Made by a program: the position numbers and the translations under genes. The notes under the pieces are model-generated. The model had not been told where the DNA came from. It searched no databases and was given only the letters and a program-made list of their open reading frames with translations. DNA of 64,000 nucleotides from Prinia subflava. Taxonomy: Eukaryota > Chordata > Aves > Passeriformes > Cisticolidae. The DNA lies in NCBI RefSeq assembly GCF_021018805.1, contig NW_026961102.1, forward strand, positions 58,501 through 122,500, written 5' to 3'. Positions 1-9,870 of this stretch are shown in pieces. How positions within the stretch are numbered: position 1 is the first letter of the stretch; the number at the start of each line of letters is the position of its first letter.

Positions 1-517
1 CCTCGTCTGCAGAGCAAGAGCAAAGGTTTTAGGATCTAAATTGCTTGTTTTCCATGGAAGAGCTATGTAGAACACTATGCTTTGCTGTTGCTGTGTTGGT
101 TTTCTCAAGACACAAGCCCTGTTTGTTCTCTGTGTTTTCAGCAAGCAGAGAAGCTGCTGCAGACACTTTCTTGCCCCTTTTCCACTAGTGAAGTATATTT
201 TGTACCAGTTGGTGTATTCCTCGTCTGCAGAGCAAGTGCAAAGGTTTTAGGATCTAAATTGCTTGTTTTCCATGGAAGAGCTATGTAGAACACTATGCTT
301 TGCTGTTGCTGTGTTGGTTTTCTAAAGACACAAGCCCTGTTTGTTCCCTGTGTTTTCAGCAAGCAGAGAAGCTGCTGCAGACACTTTCTTGTCCCTTTTC
401 CACAAGTGAAGTATATTTTGTGCCAGTTGGTGTGTTCCTCCTCTGCAGAGCAAGAGCAAAGGTTTTAGGATCTAAATTGCTTGTTTTCCATGGAAGAGCT
501 ATGTAGAACACTATGCT
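1..517 (+). repeat. Truncated HOR tail at the left edge
   Basis: 81 bp of a monomer 3' end followed by two C-type monomers (82-299 and 300-517). The first has 'gcaagtgcaaagg' and the second 'gtgccagttggtg' with 'cctcctctgc'. These are the same markers, in the same order, as members 4 and 5 of the Z hexamer at 2258-3561, so this is probably the end of another Z-like unit that starts outside the window. Confidence 0.8.
319..360 (+). other. 3' splice-site-like sequence in C monomers
   Basis: 'ttctaaagac' (branch-point-like), then a pyrimidine-rich stretch 'ctgtttgttccctg' and 'tgttttcag' before 'caagc' resembles a vertebrate intron acceptor. Class A and N have a weaker form ending 'tttgcag'. 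No convincing donor repeats with it, and there is no evidence of transcription in the sequence, so this is a resemblance only. Confidence 0.4.
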
Positions 518-1385
518 TTGCTGTTGCTGTGTTGGTTTTCTCAAGACACAAGTCCTGTTGGTTGTCTGTGTTTGCAGCAAGCAGAGAAGCTGCTGCAGAC
601 ACTTTCTTGCCCCTTTTCCACAAGTGAAGTATATTTTGTACCAGTTGGTGTATTCCTCGTCTGCAGAGCAAGAGCAAAGGTTTTAGGATCTAAATTACTT
701 GATTTCCATGGAAGAGCTCTGTAGAACACTATGCTTTGCTGTTGCTGTGTCGGTTTTCTAAAGAAACAAACCCTGTTTGTTCTCTGTACTTGCAGCGAGC
801 AGAGAAGCTCTTGAAGACACGTACCTGCTTTCTCCACTACTGACGTATATTTTGTACCAGTTGGTGTATTCCTCGTCTGGAGAGCAGGAGCAAAGGTTTT
901 AGGACCTAAATTGCTTGATTTCCTTGGAAGAGATATGTAGAACACTGTGCTTTGCTGTTACTGTGTTGGTTTTCTCAAGACAGAAGTCCTGTTGGTTGTC
1001 TGTGTTTGCAGCAAGCAGAGAAGCTGCTGCAGACACTTTCTTGCCCCTTTTCCACAAGTGAAGTATATTTTGTACCCGTTGGTGTATTCCTCGTCTGCAG
1101 AGCAAGATCAAAGGTTTTAGGATCTAAATTGCTTGTTTTCCATGGAAGAGCTATGTAGAACACTATGCTTTGCTGTTGCTGTGTTGGTTTTCTAAAGAAA
1201 CAAACCCTGTTTGTTCTCTGTACTTGCAGCGAGCAGAGAAGCTCTTGAAGACACGTACCTGCTTTCTCCACTACTGACGTATATTTTGTACCAGTTGGTG
1301 TACTCCTCGTCTGGAGAGCAGGAGCAAAGGTTTTAGGACCTAAATTGCTTGATTTCCTTGGAAGAGATATGTAGAACACTGTGCT
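518..1385 (+). repeat. Two tandem A-B dimers, 434 bp each
   Basis: Units 518-951 and 952-1385 each hold one A and one B monomer (218+216). Both B units read 'tttctaaagaaac' where nearly all other B units read 'tttctcaagaaac'. The second dimer is also the start of the first Z-like hexamer, so the first dimer looks like a local duplication. Confidence 0.85.
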
Positions 1386-2114
1386 TCGCTGTTACTGTGT
1401 TGGTTTTCTCAAGACACAAGTCCTGTTGGTTGTCTGTGTTTGCAGCAAGCAGAGAAGCTGCTGCAGACACTTTCTTGCTCCTTTTCCACTAGTGAAGTAT
1501 ATTTTGTACCAGTCGGTGTATTCCTCGTCTGCAGAGCAAGATCAAAGGTTTTAGGATCTAAATTGCTTGTTTTCCATGGAAGAGCTATTAAGAACACTAT
1601 GCTTTGCTGTTGCTGTGTTGGTTTTCTCAAGACACAAGTCCTGTTGGTTGTCTGTGTTTGCAGCAAGCAGAGAAGCTGCTGCAGACACTTTCTTGCCCCT
1701 TTTCCACAAGTGAAGTATATTTTGTACCAGTTGGTGTATTCCTCGTCTGCAGAGCAAGTGCAAAGGTTTTAGGATCTAAATTGCTTGTTTTCCATGGAAG
1801 AGCTCTGTAGAACACTATGCTTTGCTGTTGCTGTGTTGGTTTTCTAAAGACACAAGTCCTGTTGGTTGTCTGTGTTTGCAGCAAGCAGAGAAGCTGCTGC
1901 AGACACTTTCTTGCCCCTTTTCCACAAGTGAAGTATATTTTGTGCCAGTTGGTGTGTTCCTCCTCTGCAGAGCAAGAGCAAAGGTTTTAGGATCTAAATT
2001 GCTTGTTTTCCATGGAAGAGCTATGTAGAACACTATGCTTTGCTGTTGCTGTGTTGGTTTTCTCAAGACACAAGTCCTGTTGGTTGTCTGTGTTTGCAGC
2101 AAGCAGAGAAGCTG

Positions 2115-2188
2115 CTGCAGACACTTTCTTGCCCCTTTTCCACAAGTGAAGTATATTTTGTACCAGTTGGTGTATTCCTCGTCTGCAG
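2115..2188. other. Inverted pair CTGCAGAC / GTCTGCAG in class A
   Basis: CTGCAGAC at 2115-2122 and GTCTGCAG at 2181-2188 are reverse complements 58 bp apart, and each contains a CTGCAG palindrome. A smaller hairpin (AGCAG-AGAAG-CTGCT, 2102-2116) overlaps the first arm. Class B lacks both arms, so the potential for dyad structure alternates along the array. Confidence 0.88.
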
Positions 2189-2225
2189 AGCAAGAGCAAA
2201 GGTTTTAGGATCTAAATTGCTTGTT

Positions 2226-2235
2226 TTCCATGGAA
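2226..2235. other. 10-bp perfect palindrome TTCCATGGAA, typical of class A
   Basis: TTCCATGGAA is its own reverse complement and extends to a 14-bp near-palindrome with one G.T wobble (2224-2237). It is present in most class A, N and C units. It is lost in L ('ttcattgga') and in the unit after B ('ttccttgga'). It could form a short hairpin or bind a dimeric factor; that is inference. Confidence 0.9.
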
Positions 2236-2257
2236 GAGCTATGTAGAACACTATGCT

Positions 2258-2475
2258 TTGCTGTTGCTGTGTTGGTTTTCTCAAGACACAAGTCCTGTTG
2301 GTTGTCTGTGTTTGCAGCAAGCAGAGAAGCTGCTGCAGACACTTTCTTGCCCCTTTTCCACAAGTGAAGTATATTTTGTACCAGTTGGTGTATTCCTCGT
2401 CTGCAGAGCAAGAGCAAATATGTTAGGACCTAAATTACTTGATTTCCATGGAAGAGCTCTGTAGAACACTATGCT
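2258..2475 (+). repeat. Reference class N monomer (A variant preceding B)
   Basis: Class A body with a 3' third reading 'gcaaatatgttaggacc', 'taaattacttgatttcc' and 'gaagagctctgtag'. It nearly always stands immediately before a B monomer, so N+B behaves as a linked dimer in Z, K and most other HOR modules. That linkage is useful for fixing register. Confidence 0.9.
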
Positions 2476-2691
2476 TTGCTGTTGCTGTGTCGGTTTTCTC
2501 AAGAAACAAACCCTGTTTGTTCTCTGTACTTGCAGCGAGCAGAGAAGCTCTTGAAGACACGTACCTGCTTTCTCCACTACTGACGTATATTTTGTACCAG
2601 TTGGTGTATTCCTCGTCTGGAGAGCAGGAGCAAAGGTTTTAGGACCTAAATTGCTTGATTTCCTTGGAAGAGATATGTAGAACACTGTGCT
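2476..2691 (+). repeat. Reference class B monomer, 216 bp
   Basis: Diverged monomer class found about 75 times if hybrids are counted. Diagnostic differences from class A are 'gtcggttttctc', 'aagaaacaaaccctg', 'tgtacttgcagcgagc', 'gctcttgaagacacg', 'ctttctccactactgacg' and 'gtctggagagcaggag'. It is 2 bp shorter because the C/T tract is shortened. It has five CpGs against one in class A, and lacks both CTGCAG sites. 216 is a multiple of three, so frames stay open through it; this explains why the longest open frames in the window all span a B unit. Confidence 0.96.
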
Positions 2692-3561
2692 TTGCTGTTA
2701 CTGTGTTGGTTTTCTCAAGACACAAGTCCTGTTGGTTGTCTGTGTTTGCAGCAAGCAGAGAAGCTGCTGCAGACACTTTCTTGCTCCTTTTCCACTAGTG
2801 AAGTATATTTTGTACCAGTTGGTGTATTCCTCGTCTGCAGAGCAAGAGCAAAGGTTTTAGGATCTAAATTGCTTGTTTTCCATGGAAGAGCTATTAAGAA
2901 CACTATGCTTTGCTGTTGCTGTGTTGGTTTTCTCAAGACACAAGTCCTGTTGGTTGTCTGTGTTTGCAGCAAGCAGAGAAGCTGCTGCAGACACTTTCTT
3001 GCCCCTTTTCCACAAGTGAAGTATATTTTGTACCAGTTGGTGTATTCCTCGTCTGCAGAGCAAGTGCAAAGGTTTTAGGATCTAAATTGCTCGTTCCATG
3101 GAAGAGCTATGTAGAACACTATGCTTTGCTGTTGCTGTGTTGGTTTTCTAAAGACACAAGCCCTGTTTGTTCCCTGTGTTTTCAGCAAGCAGAGAAGCTG
3201 CTGCAGACACTTTCTTGCCCCTTTTCCACAAGTGAAGTATATTTTGTGCCAGTTGGTGTGTTCCTCCTCTGCAGAGCAAGAGCAAAGGTTTTAGGATCTA
3301 AATTGCTTGTTTTCCATGGAAGAGCTATGTAGAACACTATGCTTTGCTGTTGCTGTGTTGGTTTTCTCAAGACACAAATCCTGTTGGTTGTCTGTGTTTG
3401 CAGCAAGCAGAGAAGCTGCTGCAGACACTTTCTTGCCCCTTTTCCACAAGTGAAGTATATTTTGTACCAGTTGGTGTATTCCTCGTCTGCAGAGCAAGAG
3501 CAAAGATTTTAGGATCTAAATTGCTTGTTTTCCATGGAAGAGCTATGTAGAACACTATGCT

Positions 3562-4867
3562 TTGCTGTTGCTGTGTTGGTTTTCTAAAGACACAAGTCCT
3601 GTTGTTTGTCTGTGTTTGCAGCAAGCAGAGAAGCTGCTGCAGACACTTTCTTGCCCCTTTTCCACAAGTGAAGTATATTTTGTACCAGTTGGTGTATTCC
3701 TCGTCTGCAGAGCAAGAGCAAATATGTTAGGACCTAAATTACTTGATTTCCATGGAAGAGCTCTGTAGAACACTATGCTTTGCTGTTGCTGTGTCTGTTT
3801 TCTCAAGAAACAAACCCTGTTTGTTCTCTGTACTTGCAGCGAGCAGAGAAGCTCTTGAAGACACGTACCTGCTTTCTCCACTACTGACGTATATTTTGTA
3901 CCAGTTGGTGTATTCCTCGTCTGGAGAGCAGGAGCAAAGGTTTTAGGACCTAAATTGCTTGATTTCCTTGGAAGAGATATGTAGAACACTGTGCTTTGCT
4001 GTTACTGTGTTGGTTTTCTCAAGACACAAGTCCTGTTGGTTGTCTGTGTTTGCAGCAAGCAGAGAAGCTGCTGCAGACACTTTCTTGCTCCTTTTCCACT
4101 AGTGAAGTATATTTTGTACCAGTTGGTGTATTCCTCGTCTGCAGAGCAAGAGCAAAGGTTTTAGGATCTAAATTGCTTGTTTTCCATGGAAGAGCTATTA
4201 AGAACACTATGCTTTGCTGTTGCTGTGTTGGTTTTCTCAAGACACAAGTCCTGTTGGTTGTCTGTGTTTGCAGCAAGCAGAGAAGCTGCTGCAGACACTT
4301 TCTTGCCCCTTTTCCACAAGTGAAGTATATTTTGTACCAGTTGGTGTATTCCTCGTCTGCAGAGCAAGTGCAAAGGTTTTAGGATCTAAATTGCTCGTTT
4401 TCCATGGAAGAGCTATGTAGAACACTATGCTTTGCTGTTGCTGTGTTGGTTTTCTAAAGACACAAGCCCTGTTTGTTCCCTGTGTTTTCAGCAAGCAGAG
4501 AAGCTGCTGCAGACACTTTCTTGCCCCTTTTCCACAAGTGAAGTATATTTTGTGCCAGTTGGTGTGTTCCTCCTCTGCAGAGCAAGAGCAAAGGTTTTAG
4601 GATCTAAATTGCTTGTTTTCCATGGAAGAGCTATGTAGAACACTATGCTTTGCTGTTGCTGTGTTGGTTTTCTCAAGACACAAGTCCTGTTGGTTGTCTG
4701 TGTTTGCAGCAAGCAGAGAAGCTGCTGCAGACACTTTCTTGCCCCTTTTCCACAAGTGAAGTATATTTTGTACCAGTTGGTGTATTCCTCGTCTGCAGAG
4801 CAAGAGCAAAGGTTTTAGGATCTAAATTGCTTGTTTTCCATGGAAGAGCTCTGTAGAACACTATGCT
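3562..4867 (+). repeat. Z hexamer, copy 3 (1306 bp)
   Basis: Starts at 3562, 3780, 3996, 4214, 4432 and 4650, with the same class order and internal markers as copy 2. It shares the unusual 'ttgctcgtttt' in member 4 (about 4393) with copy 2 (about 3089), which shows the two came from a recent tandem duplication. Confidence 0.9.
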
Positions 4868-6171
4868 TTGCTGTTGCTGTGTTGGTTTTCTCAAGACACA
4901 AGTCCTGTTGGTTGTCTGTGTTTGCAGCAAGCAGAGAAGCTGCTGCAGACACTTTCTTGCCCCTTTTCCACAAGTGAAGTATATTTTGTACCAGTTGGTG
5001 TATTCCTCGTCTGCAGAGCAAGAGCAAATATGTTAGGACCTAAATTACTTGATTTCCATGGAAGAGCTCTGTAGAACACTATGCTTTGCTGTTGCTGTGT
5101 CGGTTTTCTCAAGAAACAAACCCTGTTTGTTCTCTGTACTTGCAGCGAGCAGAGAAGCTCTTGAAGACACGTACCTGCTTTCTCCACTACTGACGTATAT
5201 TTTGTACCAGTTGGTGTATTCCTCGTCTGGAGAGCAGGAGCAAAGGTTTTAGGACCTAAATTGCTTGATTTCCTTGGAAGAGATATGTAGAACACTGTGC
5301 TTTGCTGTTACTGTGTTGGTTTTCTCAAGACACAAGTCCTGTTGGTTGTCTGTGTTTGCAGCAAGCAGAGAAGCTGCTGCAGACACTTTCTTGCCCCTTT
5401 TCCACAAGTGAAGTATATTTTGTACCAGTTGGTGTATTCCTCGTCTGCAGAGCAAGAGCAAAGGTTTTAGGATCTAAATTGCTTGTTTTCCATGGAAGAG
5501 CTATGTAGAACACTATGCTTTGCTGTTGCTGTGTTGGTTTTCTCAAGACACAAGTCCTGTTGGTTGTCTGTGTTTGCAGCAAGCAGAGAAGCTGCTGCAG
5601 ACACTTTCTTGCCCCTTTTCCACAAGTGAAGTATATTTTGTACCAGTTGGTGTATTCCTCGTCTGCAGAGCAAGAGCAAATATGTTAGGACCTAAATTAC
5701 TTGATTTCCATGGAAGAGCTCTGTAGAACACTATGCTTTGCTGTTGCTGTGTTGGTTTTCTCAAGAAACAAACCCTGTTTGTTCTCTGTACTTGCAGCGA
5801 GCAGAGAAGCTCTTGAAGACACGTACCTGCTTTCTCCACTACTGACGTATATTTTGTACCAGTTGGTGTATTCCTCGTCTGCAGAGCAGGAGCAAAGGTT
5901 TTAGGACCTAAATTGCTTGATTTCCTTGGAAGAGATATGTAGAACACTGTGCTTTGCTGTTACTGTGTTGGTTTTTTCAAGACACAAGTCCTGTTGGTTG
6001 TCTGTGTTTGCAGCAAGCAGAGAAGCTGCTGCAGACACTTTCTTGCCTTTTTTCCACAAGTGAAGTATATTTTGTACCAGTTGGTGTATTCCTCGTCTGC
6101 AGAGCAAGTGCAAAGGTTTTAGGATCTAAATTGCTCGTTTTCCATGGAAGAGCTCTGTAGAACACTATGCT
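4868..6171 (+). repeat. Two tandem trimers N-B-A, 652 bp each
   Basis: Units 4868-5519 and 5520-6171 each contain N, B and one class A monomer (218+216+218). The trimer equals the first half of the Z hexamer. The second copy differs at several bases, for example 'ttggttttttcaag' and 'ttgccttttttcc' in its last monomer. Confidence 0.85.
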
Positions 6172-6825
6172 TTGCTGTTGCTGTGTTGGTTTTCTAAAGA
6201 CACAAGCCCTGTTTGTTCCCTGTGTTTTCAGCAAGCAGAGAAGCTGCTGCAGACACTTTCTTGCCCCTTTTCCACAAGTGAAGTATATTTTGTGCCAGTT
6301 GGTGTGTTCCTCCTCTGCAGAGCAAGAGCAAAGGTTTTAGGATCTAAATTGCTTGTTTTCCATGGAAGAGCTATGTAGAACACTATGCTTTGCTGTTGCT
6401 GTGTTGGTTTTCTCAAGACACAAGTCCTGTTGGTTGTCTGTGTTTGCAGCAAGCAGAGAAGCTGCTGCAGACACTTTCTTGCCCCTTTTCCACAAGTGAA
6501 GTATATTTTGTACCAGTTGGTGTATTCCTCGTCTGCAGAGCAAGAGCAAAGGTTTTAGGATCTAAATTGCTTGTTTTCCATGGAAGAGCTATGTAGAACA
6601 CTATGCTTTGCTGTTGCTGTGTTGGTTTTCTCAAGACACAAGTCCTGTTGGTTGTCTGTGTTTTCAGCAAGCAGAGAAGCTGCTGCAGACACTTTCTTGC
6701 CCCTTTTCCACAAGTGAAGTATATTTTGTACCAGTTGGTGTATTCCTCGTCTGCAGAGCAAGAGCAAATATGTTAGGATCTAAATTGCTTGTTTTCCATG
6801 GAAGAGCTATGTAGAACACTATGCT
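6172..6825 (+). repeat. Three class A-type monomers linking the left flank to the centre
   Basis: C, A and an F monomer carrying 'gcaaatatgttaggatc' (starts 6172, 6390 and 6608). No B unit lies within. This is the junction between the simple left-hand HORs and the first K cassette. Confidence 0.8.
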
Positions 6826-7259
6826 TTGCTGTTGCTGTGTTGGTTTTCTCAAGACACAAGCCCTGTTTGTTCCCTGTGTTTTCAGCAAGCAGAGAAGCTC
6901 TGGAAGACACGTACCTGCTTTCTCAACTACTGACGTATATTTTGTACCAGTAGGTGTGTTCCTCGTCTGCAAAGCAAGAGCAAAGGTTTTAGGTTCTAAA
7001 TTGCTTGTTTTCCATGGAAGAGCTCTGTAGAACACTATGCTTTGCTGTTGCTGTGTTGGTTTTCTCAAGACACAAGCCCTGTTTGTTCCCTGTGTTTTCA
7101 GCAAGCAGAGAAGCTGCTGCAGACATTTTCTTGCCCCTTTTCCACAAGTGAAGTATATTTTGTACCAGTTGGTGTATTCCTCGTCTGCAGAGCAATATCA
7201 AAGTTGTTAGGACTTAAATTGCTTGATTTCATTGGAAGAGCTATTAAGAACACTATGCT

Positions 7260-7477
7260 TTGCTGTTGCTGTGTTGGTTTTCTAAAGACACAAGCCCTGT
7301 TTGTTCCCTGTGTTTTCAGCAAGCAGAGAAGCTGCTGCAGACACTTTCTTGCCCCTTTTCCACAAGTGAAGTATATTTTGTACCAGTTGGTGTGTTCCTC
7401 ATCTGCAGAGCAAGATCAAAGGTGTTAGGACTTAAATTGCTTGATTTCATTGGAAGAGCTATTAAGAACACTATGCT
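7260..7477 (+). repeat. Reference class L monomer, 218 bp
   Basis: The 3' third reads 'gatcaaaggtgttagg', 'acttaaattgcttgatttc', 'attggaagagctattaag'. It therefore loses the 'ttccatggaa' palindrome found in class A and replaces 'tgtag' with 'ttaag'. In some J-cassette copies the ending is 'gctctgtag' instead. L units sit at fixed places in the K and J cassettes. Confidence 0.92.
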
Positions 7478-8127
7478 TTGCTGTTGCTGTGTTGGTTTTC
7501 TCAAGACACAAGCCCTGTTTGTTCCCTGTGTTTTCAGCAAGCAGAGAAGCTCTTGAAGACACGTACCTGCTTTCTCCAGTACTGACGTATATTTTGTACC
7601 AGTTGGTGTGTTCCTCCTCTGCAAAGCAAGAGCAAATGTTTTAGGTTCTAAATTGCTTGTTTTCCATGGAAGAGCTATGTAGAACACTATGCTTTGCTGT
7701 TGCTGTGTTGGTTTTCTCAAGACACAAGTCCTGTTGGTTGTCTGTGTTTGCAGCAAGCAGAGAAGCTGCTGCAGACACTTTCTTGCCCCTTTTCCACAAG
7801 TGAAGTATATTTTGTACCAGTTGGTGTATTCCTCGTTTGCAGAGCAAGAGCAAATATGTTAGGACCTAAATTGCTTGATTTCCATGGAAGAGCTCTGTAG
7901 AACACTATGCTTTGCTGTTGCTGTGTCGGTTTTCTCAAGAAACAAACCCTGTTTGTTCTCTGTACTTGCAGCGAGCAGAGAAGCTCTTGAAGACACGTAC
8001 CTGCTTTCTCCACTACTGACGTATATTTTGTACCAGTTGGTGTATTCCTCGTCTGCAGAGCAAGAGCAAAGGTGTTAGGACCTAAACTGCTTAATTTCCT
8101 TGGAAGAGATATGTAGAACACTATGGT

Positions 8128-8345
8128 TTTCGGTTGCTGTGTTTGTTTTCTCAAGACACAAGCCCTGTTTGTTCTCTGGGTTTTCAGCAAGCAGAGAAGC
8201 TGCTGCAGACACTTTCTTGCTCCTTTTCCACAAGTGAAGTATATTTTTTACCAGTTGTTGTATTCCGCGTCTGCAGAGCAAGAGCAAAGGTTTTAGGATC
8301 TAAATTGCTTGTTTTCCATGGAAGAGCTCTGTAGAACACTATGCT
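8128..8345 (+). repeat. Reference class G monomer, 218 bp
   Basis: Opens 'atggttttcggttgctg' where class A has 'atgctttgctgttgctg', followed by 'tgtttgttttctc'. This gives it a TTCG motif and an extra CpG. The rest is class A-like with 'gctccttttcc'. G units occur mostly in the central K and J cassettes and in the right-hand 5-mers. I saw none before 8.1 kb, so the class helps to date blocks relative to one another. Confidence 0.92.
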
Positions 8346-8780
8346 TTGCTGTTGCTGTGTTGGTTTTCTCAAGACACAAGTCCTGTTGGTTGTCTGTGTT
8401 TGCAGCAAGCAGAGAAGCTGCTGCAGACATTTTCTTGCCCCTTTTCCACTAGTGAAGTATATTTTGTACCAGTTGGTGTATTCCTCGTCTGCAGAGCAAG
8501 AGCAAAGGTGTTAGGACCTAAACTGCTTAATTTCCATGGAAGAGATATGTGGAACACTATGGTTTTCGGTTGCTGTGTTTGTTTTCTCAAGACACAAGCC
8601 CTGTTTGTTCCCTGTGTTTTCAGCAAGCAGAGAAGCTACTGCAGACACTTTCTTGCCCCTTTTCCACTAGTGAAGTATATTTTGTACCAGTTGGTGTATT
8701 CCTCGTCTGCAGAGCAAGTGCAAAGGTTTTAGGATCTAAATTGCTTGTTTTCCATGGAAGAGCTATTAAGAACACTATGC

Positions 8781-9870
8781 TTTGCTGTTGCTGTGTTGGT
8801 TTCTCAAGACACAAGTCCTGTTGGTTGTCTGTGTTTGCAGCAAGCAGAGAAGCTGCTGCAGACACTTTCTTGCCCCTTTTCCACAAGTGAAGTATATTTT
8901 GTGCCAGTTGGTGTGTTCCTCCTCTGCAGAGCAAGATCAAAGGTTTTAGGATCTAAATTGCTTGTTTTCCATGGAAGAGCTATGTAGAACACTATGCTTT
9001 GCTGTTGCTGTGTTGGTTTTCTCAAGACACAAGTCCTGTTGGTTGTCTGTGTTTGCAGCAAGCAGAGAAGCTGCTGCAGACACTTTCTTGCCCCTTTTCC
9101 ACAAGTGAAGTATATTTTGTACCAGTTGGTGTATTCCTCGTCTGCAGAGCAAGAGCAAAGATTTTAGGATCTAAATTGCTTGTTTTCCATGGAAGAGCTA
9201 TGTAGAACACTATGCTTTGCTGTTGCTGTGTTGGTTTTCTCAAGACACAAGTCCTGTTGGTTGTCTGTGTTTGCAGCAAGCAGAGAAGCTGCTGCAGACA
9301 TTTTCTTGCCCCTTTTCCACAAGTGAAGTATATTTTGTACCAGTTGGTGTATTCCTCGTCTGCAGAGCAAGTGCAAAGGTTTTAGGATCTAAATTGCTTG
9401 TTTTCCATGGAAGAGCTCTGTAGAACACTATGCTTTGCTGTTGCTGTGTTGGTTTTCTCAAGACACAAGTCCTGTTGGTTGTCTGTGTTTGCAGCAAGCA
9501 GAGAAGCTGCTGCAGACACTTTCTTGCCCCTTTTCCACTAGTGAAGTATATTTTGTGCCAGTTGGTGTGTTCCTCCTCTGCAGAGCAAGATCAAAGGTTT
9601 TAGGATCTAAATTGCTTGTTTTCCATGGAAGAGCTATGTAGAACACTATGCTTTGCTGTTGCTGTGTTGGTTTTCTCAAGACACAAGTCCTGTTGGTTGT
9701 CTGTGTTTTCAGCAAGCAGAGAAGCTGCTGCAGACACTTTCTTGCCCCTTTTCCACAAGTGAAGTATATTTTGTACCAGTTGGTGTATTCCTCGTCTGCA
9801 GAGCAAGAGCAAAGGTTTTAGGATCTAAATTGCTTGTTTTCCATGGAAGAGCTCTGTAGAACACTATGCT
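8781..9870 (+). repeat. Run of five class A monomers without B
   Basis: Starts at 8781, 8999, 9217, 9435 and 9653. Member 2 has 'gcaaagattttagg', member 3 'cagacattttcttg', member 4 'cctcctctgc', and member 5 is F-type. Members 3 and 4 reappear together at 17264, 20960 and 47923. Confidence 0.82.

Larger units (their letters stand above)
952..2257 (+). repeat. Z hexamer, copy 1 (1306 bp)
   Basis: Order A(N position),B,A,A,A,A with starts at 952, 1170, 1386, 1604, 1822 and 2040. Member 3 has 'ttgctccttttccac' and ends 'gctattaag', as in other Z copies. Member 1 lacks the N marker and member 2 carries 'ctaaagaaac', so this copy differs more from the others than they do from each other. Confidence 0.82.
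2040..2257 (+). repeat. Reference class A monomer, 218 bp
   Basis: This is the commonest monomer form. In order it has a G/T-rich opening third, 'tcctgttggttg', 'tttgcagcaagcag', 'gctgctgcagacac', a pyrimidine stretch ending 'ccccttttccacaagtg', 'gtatattttgtaccag', 'cctcgtctgcagagc', 'aaaggttttaggatc' and 'ttttccatggaagagc'. By hand count it has A49 C42 G52 T75, 43% GC and a single CpG. It carries two CTGCAG sites (2115 and 2183) and one CCATGG (2228). 218 is not a multiple of three, so any reading frame shifts at each A-to-A junction. Confidence 0.97.
2258..3561 (+). repeat. Z hexamer, copy 2 (1304 bp)
   Basis: Order N,B,A,A,C,A with starts at 2258, 2476, 2692, 2910, 3126 and 3344. It is 2 bp short because 'tt' is missing in 'gctcgttccatgg' near 3095. 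Member 3 ends 'attaag', member 4 has 'gcaagtgcaaagg' and member 5 has 'cctcctctgc'. Copy 3 repeats this order exactly. Confidence 0.9.
6826..8780 (+). repeat. K cassette, copy 1 (9 monomers, 1955 bp)
   Basis: Order B, C/L, L, B, N, B, G, A, G with starts at 6826, 7042, 7260, 7478, 7694, 7912, 8128, 8346 and 8564. The first B has 'tctcaactactgacg' and the second 'tctccagtactgacg', markers that define the cassette. One t is missing near 8801 just after it. Private variants include 'gctctggaagac' (6898) and 'caatatcaaagttg' (7193). Confidence 0.88.

Noticed and set aside
541..945. Minus-strand open frames of 134-159 codons that span B and H monomers, repeated across the window
   Set aside because: Their ends follow monomer length classes, they lack consistent start contexts, overlapping frames are equally open on both strands, and small indels freely break or fuse them. 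No recognisable domain is visible.
2150..2165. TATA-like 'gtatatttt' as a promoter
   Set aside because: It is present in every monomer with no accompanying initiator or CpG-rich context, so its presence alone says nothing about transcription.
2040..2257. Origin of the 218-bp monomer from two diverged half-units
   Set aside because: Only short similarities such as 'gttggt' recur within the unit; no alignment of the two halves is convincing by eye.
2910..3332. A 140-codon plus-strand frame larger than its neighbours
   Set aside because: It arises only because a 2-bp deletion near 3095 fuses two monomer frames; the matching Z copy at 4214 does not have it.
8123..8145. CENP-B box in G monomers, suggested by 'ttttcgg'
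   Set aside because: The required A and CGGG positions of NTTCGNNNNANNCGGGN are absent: the bases after TTCG are 'gttgctgtgttt'.
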